Positions 1 through 12,760 of a stretch of DNA of 64,000 nucleotides are shown here, piece by piece; position 1 is the stretch's first letter; every line of letters starts with the position of its first letter. Made by a program: the position numbers and the translations under genes. The notes below the pieces were generated by a model, which saw only the letters and a list, made by a program, of their open reading frames with translations, made no database searches and had not been told where the DNA came from. Source of the DNA: Phyto melanocephala (Eukaryota; Arthropoda; Insecta; Diptera; Rhinophoridae); NCBI GenBank assembly GCA_941918925.1, contig OW799233.1:71947578-72011577 (forward strand). Direction: 5' to 3'.

Positions 1-1217
1 GTTTCATTAGTTACAACACCTATCTAGAAAAAGTTTAACACTTGCAAATTATGCAATAACGGATGTTATTAATTATCTCATTGCAACAAATTCCTCATTG
101 ATACTTACACCAGATAGATTAAAGTGGATCCAACAACATTAACTCTGATTCTGCTGCTTTAAAATGGGCAAACGGTAAAAACTTGTAACTCAAGCTGTTG
201 CAGAAAATGCAAGTGGAAACACAATACCTTATTGCATTTAGAAAGGCAACACACCACTTCTAGCAGTGCATCTAATTTTATCAAACCACAGCACCATCCA
301 CAGTTGCATCAGTACATTATTTCTGCGGCCGGCAGGGCTACGTACTGTTAGCAACGTCTCGTATTAGAGTCACGGTCAACAACGAACAATTTGGTGTATT
401 CAAGGCGATCCTAGACTTAGGATTGTAAATCAACAAAGTAACCAACAGGTTAGTTAATCAGTTATACATTAAGCCGTCAGAAACAACCCTATGTATACAA
501 GGGATTGTCAATCAAGCCAAAAGGACAACACGGCGTCATCAAACTTTAATCAACGACAAGCAGTTTCAACACTAGATTCGAAGCATTCCTACTTCTCAAA
601 ATAATTCCAGCTCAACCTTCTAAGGAATTCAATTCTTCATTTGACCATTTCCCAAAAATATTTAACTAGCAGATCCGGGCAATACCAGTCATATTGACAT
701 TCTATTTGGGGCGGAATATTATCTTGAATTAGTGAAAATTTTGAATCAGACAACAACTTCACAATGCATGAACAAAAATGTGAGATCCACTTTGCTCCAA
801 ATACACCAATAAACCCAGATGGTCGGTTTATAGTCCGACTGCCATTTTCGGAAAATCCAAGAGCTCTAGGTGAGAAGAAGTGTGTAGCACTTTCAAGATT
901 ACAGCGGCGACTATCCAAGGATCATCGGTTAAGAGTTCAATATCAAGACTTTATTGACCAACACTAATCGTTGGGTCACATGAGAGGCATTAACAGCAAT
1001 GAAGTAGCCTACCTACACTGTTACATCCCGCACCGGGTGTTGGCGTCGATGCAAAATCTTGGAGCCCCAAACTGAATCGCAATTTTCACATGAGGTTTAA
1101 GAAATCCCTAGATAAATCAAAGGAATTGCCGAAGTTTGAGCACCTACTATCATTCCTCGAGCTCCAGTTCCAATCTATGGAGGTACTCGTTCAGAAAGAA
1201 AAGTCATATACAAGACA
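1..1217 (+). pseudogene. BEL/Pao gag-protease-RT fragment (content of one array unit)
   Basis: Read forward in shifting frames, the unit shows a zinc-knuckle-like stretch with CRKCKWKHNTLLH near 200-240, then a protease-like block (AILDLG near 405-425, followed by a region resembling the segment after the active site in BEL proteases), then the linker into RT ending with YIPH-like residues near 1030. The tail (about 1085-1217) encodes gag residues such as LPKFEHLLSFLELQFQSME. Many stops and frame changes make it non-functional in all seven units. Open frames of 93 and 67 codons inside each unit are chance frames, not genes. The BEL/Pao assignment rests on domain order and motifs recognised by eye. 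Confidence 0.75.
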
Positions 1218-4200
1218 GTTTCATTAGTTACAACACCTATCTAGAAAAAGTTTAACACTTGCAAATTATGCAATAACGGATGTTATTAATTATCTCATTG
1301 CAACAAATTCCTCATTGATACTTATACCAGATAGATTAAAGTGGATCCAACAACATTAACTCTGATTCTGCTGCTTTAAAATGGGCAAACGGTAAAAACT
1401 TGTAACTCAAGCTGTTGCAGAAAATGCAAGTGGAAACACAATACCTTATTGCATTTAGAAAGGCAACACACCACTTCTAGCAGTGCATCTAATTTTATCA
1501 AACCACAGCACCATCCACAGTTGCATCAGTACATTATTTCTGCGGCCGGCAGGGCTACGTACTGTTAGCAACGTCTCGTATTAGAGTCACGGTCAACAAC
1601 GAACAATTTGGTGTATTCAAGGCGATCCTAGATTTAGTATCGTAAATCAACAAAGTAACCAACAGCTTAGTTAATCAGTTATACATTAAGCCGTCAGAAG
1701 CAACCCTATGTATACAAGGGATTGTCAATCAAGCCAAAAGGACAACACGGCGTCATCAAACTTTAATCAACGACAAGCAGTTTCAACACTAGATTCGAAG
1801 CATTCCTACTTCTCAAAATAATTCCAGCTCAACCTTCTAAGGAATTCAATTCTTCATTTGACCATTTCCCAAAAATATTTAACTAGCAGATCCGGGCAAT
1901 ACCAGACATATTGACATTCTATTAGGGGCGGAATATTATCTTGAATTAGTGAAAATTTTGAGTCAGACAACAACTTCACAATGCATGAACAAAAATGTGA
2001 GATCCACTTTGCTCCAAATACACCAATAAACCCAGAGGGTCGGTTTATAGTCCGACTGCCATTTTCGGAAAATCCAAGAGCTCTAGGTGAGACGAAGTGT
2101 GTAGCACTTTCAAGATTACAGCGGCGACTATCCAAGGATCATCGGTTAAGAGTTCAATATCAAGACTTTATTGACCAACACTAATCGTTGGGTCACATGA
2201 GAGGCATTAACAGCAATGAAGTAGCCTACCTACACTGTTACATCCCGCACCGGGTGTTGGCGTCGATGCAAAATCTTAGAGCCCCAAACTGAATCGCAAT
2301 TTTCACATAAGGTTTAAGAAATCCCTAGATAAATCAAAGGAATTGCCGAAGTTTGAGCACCTACTATCATTCCTCGGGCTCCAGTTCCAATCTATGGAGG
2401 TACTCGTTCAGAAAGAAAAGTCATATACAAGACAGTTTCATTAGTTACAACACCTATCTAGAAAAAGTTTAACACTTGCAAATTATGCAATAACGGATGT
2501 TATTAATTATCTCATTGCAACAAATTCCTCATTGATACTTACACCAGATAGATTAAAGTGGATCCAACAACATTAACTCTGATTCTGCTGCTTTAAAATG
2601 GGCAAACGGTAAAAACTTGTAACTCAAGCTGTTGCAGAAAATGCAAGTGGAAACACAATACCTTATTGCATTTAGAAAGGCAACACACCACTTCTAGCAG
2701 TGCATCTAATTTTATCAAACCACAGCACCATCCACAGTTGCATCAGTACATTATTTCTGCGGCCGGCAGGGCTACGTACTGTTAGCAACGTCTCGTATTA
2801 GAGTCACGGTCAACAACGAACAATTTGGTGTATTCAAGGCGATCCTAGACTTAGGATTGTAAATCAACAAAGTAACCAACAGGTTAGTTAATCAGTTATA
2901 CATTAAGCCGTCAGAAGCAACCCTATGTATACAAGGGATTGTCAATCAAGCCAAAAGGACAACACGGCGTCATCAAACTTTAATCAACGACAAGCAGTTT
3001 CAACACTAGATTCGATGCATTCCTACTTCTCAAAATAATTCCAGCTCAACCTTCTAAGGAATTCAATTCTTCATTTGACCATTTCCCAAAAATATTTAAC
3101 TAGCAGATCCGGGCAATACCAGTCATATTGACATTCTATTTGGGGCGGAATATTATCTTGAATTAGTGAAAATTTTGAATCAGACAACAACTTCACAATG
3201 CATGAACAAAAATGTTAGATCCACTTTGCTCCAAATACACCAATAAACCCAGATGGTCGGTTTATAGTCCGACTGCCATTTTCGGAAAATCCAAGAGCTC
3301 TAGGTGAGACGAAGTGTGTAGCACTTTCAAGATTACAGCGGCGACTATCCAAGGATCATCGGTTAAGAGTTCAATATCAAGACTTTATTGACCAACACTA
3401 ATCGTTGGGTCACATGAGAGGCATTAACAGCAATGAAGTAGCCTACCTACACTGTTACATCCCGCACCGGGTGTTGGCGTCGATGCAAAATCTTGGAGCC
3501 CCAAACTGAATCGCAATTTTCACATGAGGTTTAAGAAATCCCTAGATAAATCAAAGGAATTGCCGAAGTTTGAGCACCTACTATCATTCCTCGAGCTCCA
3601 GTTCCAATCTATGGAGGTACTCGTTCAGAAAGAAAAGTCATATACAAGACAGTTTCATTAGTTACAACACCTATCTAGAAAAAGTTTAACACTTGCAAAT
3701 TATGCAATAACGGATGTTATTAATTATCTCATTGCAACAAATTCCTCATTGATACTTACACCAGATAGATTAAAGTGGATCCAACAACATTAACTCTGAT
3801 TCTGCTGCTTTAAAATGGGCAAACGGTAAAAACTTGTAACTCAAGCTGTTGCAGAAAATGCAAGTGGAAACACAATACCTTATTGCATTTAGAAAGGCAA
3901 CACACCACTTCTAGCAGTGCATCTAATTTTATCAAACCACAGCACCATCCACAGTTGCATCAGTACATTATTTCTGCGGCCGGCAGGGCTACGTACTGTT
4001 AGCAACGTCTCGTATTAGAGTCACGGTCAACAACGAACAATTTGGTGTATTCAAGGCGATCCTAGACTTAGGATTGTAAATCAACAAAGTAACCAACAGG
4101 TTAGTTAATCAGTTATACATTAAGCCGTCAGAAACAACCCTATGTATACAAGGGATTGTCAATCAAGCCAAAAGGACAACACGGCGTCATCAAACTTTAA

Positions 4201-7200
4201 TCAACGACAAGCAGTTTCAACACTAGATTCGAAGCATTCCTACTTCTCAAAATAATTCCAGCTCAACCTTCTAAGGAATTCAATTCTTCATTTGACCATT
4301 TCCCAAAAATATTTAACTAGCAGATCCGGGCAATACCAGTCATATTGACATTCTATTTGGGGCGGAATATTATCTTGAATTAGTGAAAATTTTGAATCAG
4401 ACAACAACTTCACAATGCATGAACAAAAATGTGAGATCCACTTTGCTCCAAATACACCAATAAACCCAGATGGTCGGTTTATAGTCCGACTGCCATTTTC
4501 GGAAAATCCAAGAGCTCTAGGTGAGAAGAAGTGTGTAGCACTTTCAAGATTACAGCGGCGACTATCCAAGGATCATCGGTTAAGAGTTCAATATCAAGAC
4601 TTTATTGACCAACACTAATCGTTGGGTCACATGAGAGGCATTAACAGCAATGAAGTAGCCTACCTACACTGTTACATCCCGCACCGGGTGTTGGCGTCGA
4701 TGCAAAATCTTGGAGCCCCAAACTGAATCGCAATTTTCACATGAGGTTTAAGAAATCCCTAGATAAATCAAAGGAATTGCCGAAGTTTGAGCACCTACTA
4801 TCATTCCTCGAGCTCCAGTTCCAATATATGGAGGTACTCGTTCAGAAAGAAAAGTCATATACAAGACAGTTTCATTAGTTACAACACCTATCTAGAAAAA
4901 GTTTAACACTTGCAAATTATGCAATAACGGATGTTATTAATTATCTCATTGCAACAAATTCCTCATTGATACTTATACCAGATAGATTAAAGTGGATCCA
5001 ACAACATTAACTCTGATTCTGCTGCTTTAAAATGGGCAAACGGTAAAAACTTGTAACTCAAGCTGTTGCAGAAAATGCAAGTGGAAACACAATACCTTAT
5101 TGCATTTAGAAAGGCAACACACCACTTCTAGCAGTGCATCTAATTTTATCAAACCACAGCACCATCCACAGTTGCATCAGTACATTATTTCTGCGGCCGG
5201 CAGGGCTACGTACTGTTAGCAACGTCTCGTATTAGAGTCACGGTCAACAACGAACAATTTGGTGTATTCAAGGCGATCCTAGATTTAGGATCGTAAATCA
5301 ACAAAGGAACCAACAGGTTAGTTAATCAGTTATACATTAAGCCGTCAGAAGCAACCCTATGTATACAAGGGATTGTCAATCAAGCCAAAAGGACAACACG
5401 GCGTCATCAAACTTTAATCAACGACAAGCAGTTTCAACACTAGATTCGAAGCATTCCTACTTCTCAAAATAATTCCAGCTCAACCTTCTAAGGAATTCAA
5501 TTCTTCATTTGACCATTTCCCAAAAATATTTAACTAGCAGATCCGGGCAATACCAGACATATTGACATTCTATTAGGGGCGGAATATTATCTTGAATTAG
5601 TGAAAATTTTGAGTCAGACAACAACTTCACAATGCATGAACAAAAATGTGAGATCCACTTTGCTCCAAATACACCAATAAACCCAGAGGGTCGGTTTATA
5701 GTCCGACTGCCATTTTCGGAAAATCCAAGAGCTCTAGGTGAGACGAAGTGTGTAGCACTTTCAAGATTACAGCGGCGACTATCCAAGGATCATCGGTTAA
5801 GAGTTCAATATCAAGACTTTATTGACCAACACTAATCGTTGGGTCACATGAGAGGCATTAACAGCAATGAAGTAGCCTACCTACACTGTTACATCCCGCA
5901 CCGGGTGTTGGCGTCGATGCAAAATCTTGGAGCCCCAAACTGAATCGCAATTTTCACATAAGGTTTAAGAAATCCCTAGATAAATCAAAGGAATTGCCGA
6001 AGTTTGAGCACCTACTATCATTCCTCGGGCTCCAGTTCCAATCTATGGAGGTACTCGTTCAGAAAGAAAAGTCATATACAAGACAGTTTCATTAGTTACA
6101 ACACCTATCTAGAAAAAGTTTAACACTTGCAAATTATGCAATAACGGATGTTATTAATTATCTCATTGCAACAAATTCCTCATTGATACTTACACCAGAT
6201 AGATTAAAGTGGATCCAACAACATTAACTCTGATTCTGCTGCTTTAAAATGGGCAAACGGTAAAAACTTGTAACTCAAGCTGTTGCAGAAAATGCAAGTG
6301 GAAACACAATACCTTATTGCATTTAGAAAGGCAACACACCACTTCTAGCAGTGCATCTAATTTTATCAAACCACAGCACCATCCACAGTTGCATCAGTAC
6401 ATTATTTCTGCGGCCGGCAGGGCTACGTACTGTTAGCAACGTCTCGTATTAGAGTCACGGTCAACAACGAACAATTTGGTGTATTCAAGGCGATCCTAGA
6501 CTTAGGATTGTAAATCAACAAAGTAACCAACAGGTTAGTTAATCAGTTATACATTAAGCCGTCAGAAGCAACCCTATGTATACAAGGGATTGTCAATCAA
6601 GCCAAAAGGACAACACGGCGTCATCAAACTTTAATCAACGACAAGCAGTTTCAACACTAGATTCGATGCATTCCTACTTCTCAAAATAATTCCAGCTCAA
6701 CCTTCTAAGGAATTCAATTCTTCATTTGACCATTTCCCAAAAATATTTAACTAGCAGATCCGGGCAATACCAGTCATATTGACATTCTATTTGGGGCGGA
6801 ATATTATCTTGAATTAGTGAAAATTTTGAATCAGACAACAACTTCACAATGCATGAACAAAAATGTGAGATCCACTTTGCTCCAAATACACCAATAAACC
6901 CAGATGGTCGGTTTATAGTCCGACTGCCATTTTCGGAAAATCCAAGAGCTCTAGGTGAGACGAAGTGTGTAGCACTTTCAAGATTACAGCGGCGACTATC
7001 CAAGGATCATCGGTTAAGAGTTCAATATCAAGACTTTATTGACCAACACTAATCGTTGGGTCACATGAGAGGCATTAACAGCAATGAAGTAGCCTACCTA
7101 CACTGTTACATCCCGCACCGGGTGTTGGCGTCGATGCAAAATCTTGGAGCCCCAAACTGAATCGCAATTTTCACATGAGGTTTAAGAAATCCCTAGATAA

Positions 7201-8340
7201 ATCAAAGGAATTGCCGAAGTTTGAGCACCTACTATCATTCCTCGAGCTCCAGTTCCAATCTATGGAGGTACTCGTTCAGAAAGAAAAGTCATATACAAGA
7301 CAGTTTCATTAGTTACAACACCTATCTAGAAAAAGTTTAACACTTGCAAATTATGCAATAACGGATGTTATTAATTATCTCATTGCAACAAATTCCTCAT
7401 TGATACTTACACCAGATAGATTAAAGTGGATCCAACAACATTAACTCTGATTCTGCTGCTTTAAAATGGGCAAACGGTAAAAACTTGTAACTCAAGCTGT
7501 TGCAGAAAATGCAAGTGGAAACACAATACCTTATTGCATTTAGAAAGGCAACACACCACTTCTAGCAGTGCATCTAATTTTATCAAACCACAGCACCATC
7601 CACAGTTGCATCAGTACATTATTTCTGCGGCCGGCAGGGCTACGTACTGTTAGCAACGTCTCGTATTAGAGTCACGGTCAACAACGAACAATTTGGTGTA
7701 TTCAAGGCGATCCTAGACTTAGGATTGTAAATCAACAAAGTAACCAACAGGTTAGTTAATCAGTTATACATTAAGCCGTCAGAAACAACCCTATGTATAC
7801 AAGGGATTGTCAATCAAGCCAAAAGGACAACACGGCGTCATCAAACTTTAATCAACGACAAGCAGTTTCAACACTAGATTCGAAGCATTCCTACTTCTCA
7901 AAATAATTCCAGCTCAACCTTCTAAGGAATTCAATTCTTCATTTGACCATTTCCCAAAAATATTTAACTAGCAGATCCGGGCAATACCAGTCATATTGAC
8001 ATTCTATTTGGGGCGGAATATTATCTTGAATTAGTGAAAATTTTGAATCAGACAACAACTTCACAATGCATGAACAAAAATGTGAGATCCACTTTGCTCC
8101 AAATACACCAATAAACCCAGATGGTCGGTTTATAGTCCGACTGCCATTTTCGGAAAATCCAAGAGCTCTAGGTGAGAAGAAGTGTGTAGCACTTTCAAGA
8201 TTACAGCGGCGACTATCCAAGGATCATCGGTTAAGAGTTCAATATCAAGACTTTATTGACCAACACTAATCGTTGGGTCACATGAGAGGCATTAACAGCA
8301 ATGAAGTAGCCTACCTACACTGTTACATCCCGCACCGGGT
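1..8340 (+). repeat. 1217-bp tandem array (7 units) made from a BEL/Pao element
   Basis: Units start at 1, 1218, 2435, 3652, 4869, 6086 and 7303; the last stops at 8340, where ordinary element sequence resumes. Each unit holds the end of gag, the protease region and the start of RT, so it is an internal slice of a retrotransposon amplified head to tail. The join has short homology: GGGTG leads into RT at 8337 but back into gag in every earlier unit. Diagnostic sites (CTTACACC/CTTATACC, AGAAACAACCC/AGAAGCAACCC, TTCGAAGC/TTCGATGC) order the units A-B-C-A-B-C-A, a trimer of 3651 bp. The array starts at the window edge and probably continues upstream. Collapse or expansion in assembly cannot be excluded. 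Confidence 0.95.
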
Positions 8341-9590
8341 GCTAAGGCCATAAAGCAGCACCACCGAACTCCGGGTCGATTTAATGCTTCAGCAAAATCA
8401 GCATCAGGTTTATCACTTAACGACATTTTATACACCGGGCCCACAATTCAAGGTGACCTGTTTGGCACGTTACTACGGTTCCGGATGCCAAGGTTTGCGT
8501 TTTGCACTAACATCGAAAAAATGTATCATCAAATTCTGATACACCCAGCAGATCGGCATATGCAGGTAATATTTTGGAGGAGAAACTCAACAGAACCAAT
8601 TCAAAAATACATGCTGTAATTTACGGTACATCCGCAGCTACTTATCTAGCAACAAAATGTTTGCAACAATTAGCTGAGAAAAACATGATTCCTATGTAGA
8701 CGATGGCATGAGCGGATCTGACAGTTTAAGAACAGCGGTCGAGACAACGCACCAGTTAACTAAATTACTTCATGAAGCCGGGTTTAAATTAAGAAAATGG
8801 TGCGCAAACCATTCACAGTTATTTAAGGGCATCCCATCTAAAAACCTGGAGGTAACTCGATTTTTCTAATCAATCAAACAAGGTTTTGGGATTGACTTGG
8901 ACTCCCAAATTAGATTTCTTTTGCCTTAAAATAAACGTTTAGAACAATACGAAAATAACAAACCGCTCTGTCATATCTGATGCATCAAAGATATTTGACC
9001 CACTAGAAATTGCAGGACCCGTAATTGTCGCCCTAAAAATCGTTATACAATTGTGGGAACAAGAATTCGCATGGAACGATCCGCTGGCAGAGAAACTGAG
9101 GTTACACTGGACATCTTTTCGTTAAAACTTAAGAGGTCTAAGCAATGTACGTACAAAAAGACACAAATTCGACTGTCAAATACCTAGTTACACGCAAATA
9201 CACACATTTGTAGATGCATCCGAAAGGACGTATGGCGCAGCGGATTATGTAAATAAACGTAAATTCAAGGTTACAGGATGGCAGAAATATTGTCCGTTAT
9301 GCGCCAAATCTCGAGTTGCTCCTCTTAAGAAGTAACTTTCCCAAGATTGAAATTTTTTGCTGTTGTACTTGGAGCCGACTGCACTTCGAAAACAATCAAA
9401 CGTATCTTCGGTTCTTCAATGGATTAACTCAAAATCATCGTCACTTCGCACCTTTTTATCATATCGAATCAGTAAAATATAAGAGTTGAGTATAAGCAAA
9501 TTAAAGAGAATACATCAACTACATTAACGGTGACCGGAATCTACGATTTCGCATACAATATACTTACAACACAGAAGCTCATTTAAAATT
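8341..9590 (+). pseudogene. BEL/Pao reverse transcriptase and RNase H remnant
   Basis: Directly follows the last array unit and continues the same element. Recognisable pieces are the RT entry (SAKSASGLSLNDILYTGPT near 8390-8445), a disrupted catalytic block with YVDDGMSGSDS near 8692-8725 (the usual BEL YVDD box), a thumb-like stretch LLHEAGFKLRKWCANH near 8765-8815, and an RNase H start FVDASERTYGAA near 9206-9243. Several frameshifts and stops separate them. The order is normal for BEL pol. No part could give a working enzyme. Confidence 0.8.
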
Positions 9591-9593
9591 ATA

Positions 9594-10925
9594 TTAGCTT
9601 ACTCGCCTCGGTTTGTTAAAAACGTGGAAATAGAAAAATCTCTCCGACCGCACTTCAAGGCGCTTGGTCCTAAGAAACTCTACTCCGCACTCATAATAAT
9701 AATACGCGCAATACAGAGCACTGAATTTTATGTTGAGTGAGGGAAACTGAAAAGGCACCAAGATGTTGGCAATCAAAGCTCCACAAGCAGTTTATTTTCC
9801 TTCATTGAAGAAAAGGGGATCATTCGGGTAGGAGGGCGATTAGTAGAATCTTCAATGCCGTACGATGCAAGGCATCCAATGTTGCTTCCATACAATGACA
9901 TCCTCGTCAAATGCTGTTAAGGTCAGTCCACAAGGAAAAAAAAAACACTGCTCTTCAGAGACTCTACTAACAATCATGCGACTAAGGATTGGCCAGTAAA
10001 AGTTAAAATAACAGCCAGATCCTTTGTCCAAAAATGCATACGATGTAACAAAGCTCGCCCCCTACTTTGTGAACAGATCATAGGAAACCTTCCAGGTAAA
10101 AGAATTAGTCCATCAAGACCTTTCGTCAGCACAGGTTTTGATTACTGTGGCCCGCTGTGAATCCACTATATTAGAGAAAAAAGGCCAACGAATGCATAAA
10201 TTGCTGTATTTTGTTGTTCCGCAACATAGGGTATTTATCTCGGGCAAGTAAGCGACCTATCCACTGATGCCTTCATTAAAGCACTAAAGAGGTTTGTAGG
10301 AAGAAAAGGACGTTGTCACAACATATACTGCGACAACGCAACAAACTGTCAAAACTGGTTAATTCAATTTCTTCCAAAAACGCACAAGAATCTATTATCA
10401 GAACATGTAGCTCAAATGGAATAAAATTCAATTTCATTCCGCCTAGAGTACCCCGTTTCGGAGAATTGTGGGAGACTGCAGTAAAATCAGCAAAATACCA
10501 TTTGCTTCGGAGTGTGACATGAGCTTTTCTAACATATAAAGAATTAGAGACAGTAATTGTGGAAATAGAAGCAATCCTAAATTATTGACCACTGTATCCC
10601 CAATCTAATACGCCTGCCGATATAGCAGCACTGACCTTAGGACATTTACTGATTGAAGATTCTCTACAGATCAGGTTGACTGTGAAAGGAGCGATAAAGA
10701 AACGTCACTTCTATCACGATTGCGATTGGTATCTCCAATTAAAAACACCAATTCTGAAAGCAGTGATCCAGTGAATACCTGCACGAGTTACTACAAAAAC
10801 ATAAATGGAAAACGTCGTCTCCTTACATCAAGCCAGGAGACATGGTCATCGTAAAACACTCCACTCATGAAGTGACTGCATGTCGCTGTGTTAGAACTGC
10901 AGCTTGCTCTTTTAAAAGGGCGATA
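9594..10925 (+). pseudogene. BEL/Pao integrase remnant, duplication copy 1
   Basis: Contains a VGGRLVES block near 9828, a degraded zinc-binding stretch (KCIRCNKA-like near 10030), RPFVSTGFDYCGPL near 10120-10160 carrying the likely first catalytic Asp, IYCDNATN near 10323 with the likely second, and FGELWETAVKSAKYHLLRS near 10458-10515 with the likely Glu. The longest open piece is 69 codons. Frameshifts and stops throughout. Position 9672 onward is repeated at 18545 onward with few differences, so this is one of two paralogous copies made by the local duplication. Confidence 0.8.
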
Positions 10926-11228
10926 CATGGCCTCTCGCTACTTCCTATTGAGAACGACCAAAACTCAGAGATAGAACAGAAAAGAACCTAAACGACCCAA
11001 TCAACCACCACCTCTGACGAATATCAAACAACCAACCTGAAGCCAAACGGGCACCCCTTTCACATAATCTTACCTTCGTAATGAATGATTTCAAACTAAA
11101 TTAGGAATTTACTTCGAAAAAATTGGTAACACTGCTGTGGCCACGAGCCAGTGGAACTTTTTTGTATATTACGATCTCTCGACGTATTGGGCCAATACAG
11201 CTCTCATACTTAATGGGAGCTTCTCATA

Positions 11229-12190
11229 GCAACAATTTCGTAAGAGAATAGAGCAGAATACAGCATGTCTAAGTACCATAGACCACTTCCAAGAGATGGT
11301 AACTGACTTAACATTTGAGAACAGGTTTCTACACAATCGCCAAAAAAAAAGAGGAGCAGTTAATTTCGTCCCAAATATTGCATTACTATTTTGAGTTCTT
11401 AACTCCGAAATTCCAAGCAAATGTCAGCCATCATAATAAAACTACAACAAAACGATTTATTTATGCTGAGACTTCTAAACGATCAAACTTCGGTAATTTA
11501 CTATACGATGAACATTTGTCAAATATCCTCTAAGCTCAACTTCGACAATTTTCTTACAAAAATAAACGAAATAACTAAGAATCAACAGGAAAGAAACAAA
11601 AATGAAGTAAACTCAATTATTCAATTCAGGCATAAAGCAGTTATCACTCGTTTCCAACAATTTGAGAAGAACGCAAAAATGTGTTTTGAACGCGCTGATT
11701 GATATTCATCACGGAAGGATCAATCCACCGTTACTAACGCCAAGGAAACTGGAAGCTGAAATCAGGCAAATCAAATTTCATGTCTCAATTTTTGAAGTTA
11801 CTTGCACCTGAAAATGATTTATTGAAATTGTATAACTTGATGGAAAATAAGGGTGGACTTACTCAGAATCATGCAGTATTTAACATAACATTACCATTAA
11901 AAAGTTATAAGAAATTTAAGCTTTACAACTTAATTCTTTTCCCCAATGATATAAATCACACGATGGTAAAAATAGAACCATGGGACTACATGCTATACAT
12001 GCTAGTCATAAACCCCAGACGTGAACATTATTTTTTGGTTTCATCATTGCAATTGAAATCTTGTGATGATATTCTACAACATTCAGTTCCAATATAATTT
12101 TGATGCAGAAATCAACCTATTCAACAACGTTAATTGCTTTCTAAAAACACTTTCAACAAACGTCTCCTGGATATCCCTCCCCAACAAAAA
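11229..12190 (+). pseudogene. Envelope-like (F-type) gene remnant of a BEL element, copy 1
   Basis: Retroelement envelope relic following the integrase. Visible parts are a basic cleavage-like motif with a hydrophobic start (KKRGAVNFV near 11346-11375), a predicted helical stretch at 11421-11702 rich in Asn, Gln and Lys, a motif HHGRINPPLLTPRKLE near 11709-11755, and a C-terminal ectodomain piece at 11780-12097 with two Arg and a Cys near its end. Baculovirus-F-like envelopes of insect LTR elements have this order. Frames are broken in several places and the mariner element begins at about 12199, separating it from its C-terminus. The same gene resumes at 30504 in the other copy. Confidence 0.65.
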
Positions 12191-12198
12191 ATAATGGA

Positions 12199-12629
12199 TA
12201 TAAAGTGTCCGCCATCTAACGGGTTTTTTTTCAACTAGTGATTATTTCGTGAATGGTAACACTTAGCTCATGTCTGATTTCACAGATAATTAGTTTTATC
12301 CTTCCGTTGAACGAATATGGTTCTGTATACGCTTGAACAACGCTGGGAAATATTGCGACATTACTTTGGCCGATTTTGCAAAAAAAAAAATCATCTTTTC
12401 AGATGAAGCTCATTTTGATCTTGGCGGGTATGTAAACAAGCAAAATTGTCGCATTTGGGGCACAGAAAACCCGCACGCATACATTGAAAAGCCGATACAC
12501 CAAAAACGAGTCACTGTTTGCTGCGGATTTTGGTCCAGAGGCAGTAGCCGTAGTCAGTGGAGATCGTTATCGGGCCATGTTGAACGAATTTTTGTTCACA
12601 AAAATTGAAGAGGAGAATACTGGCAACAT
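12199..12629 (+). pseudogene. Tc1/mariner-like transposase 5' part, copy 1
   Basis: A terminal repeat (TATAAAGTGTCCGCC at 12199) is followed by a start codon at 12317 and a broken transposase: MVLYTLEQRWEILRHYF at the N-terminus, then after a deletion KIIFSDEAHFDLGGYVNK (likely second catalytic Asp in SDEAHF), RIWGTENPHAYIEKP, and DRYRAMLNEFLFTKIEEE near 12560-12612. The normal continuation is cut at the 13-bp target site ATACTGGCAACAT (12617-12629) by a jockey-type insertion. Two frames are used. Dead copy. Confidence 0.8.
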
Positions 12630-12756
12630 ATCGAAGATGGATATAGGCACAGGGGCAGGTGTCTATATTATGGGAGAGAACATCAGGAGGTATTACAAAC
12701 TTTCTGATAACTGTAGTGTGTTCCAAGCGGAGAAAGAGGTAGGGAGGTTACTTTAT
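12630..12756 (+). pseudogene. Jockey-type non-LTR element RNase H fragment, copy 1
   Basis: Begins right after the target site in mariner with SKMDIGTGAGVY and continues to KLSDNCSVFQAEK, the N-terminal half of the RNase H domain found at the end of pol in jockey/I-type elements. Compared with copy 2 it has an internal deletion after QAEK (near 12735). It is broken at 12757-12760 (ACGT) by an LTR insertion. 5'-truncated, no start codon of its own. Confidence 0.75.
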
Positions 12757-12760
12757 ACGT

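Noticed and set aside
637..8269. Repeated 93- and 67-codon open frames on both strands of the 1217-bp units
   Set aside because: They overlap each other antisense, appear only because the unit is repeated, break in unit 3, and lie over a decayed pol region. No coding signal.
1..8340. CRISPR-like or bacterial repeat array
   Set aside because: Units of 1217 bp without spacers, retrotransposon-derived, eukaryotic surroundings.
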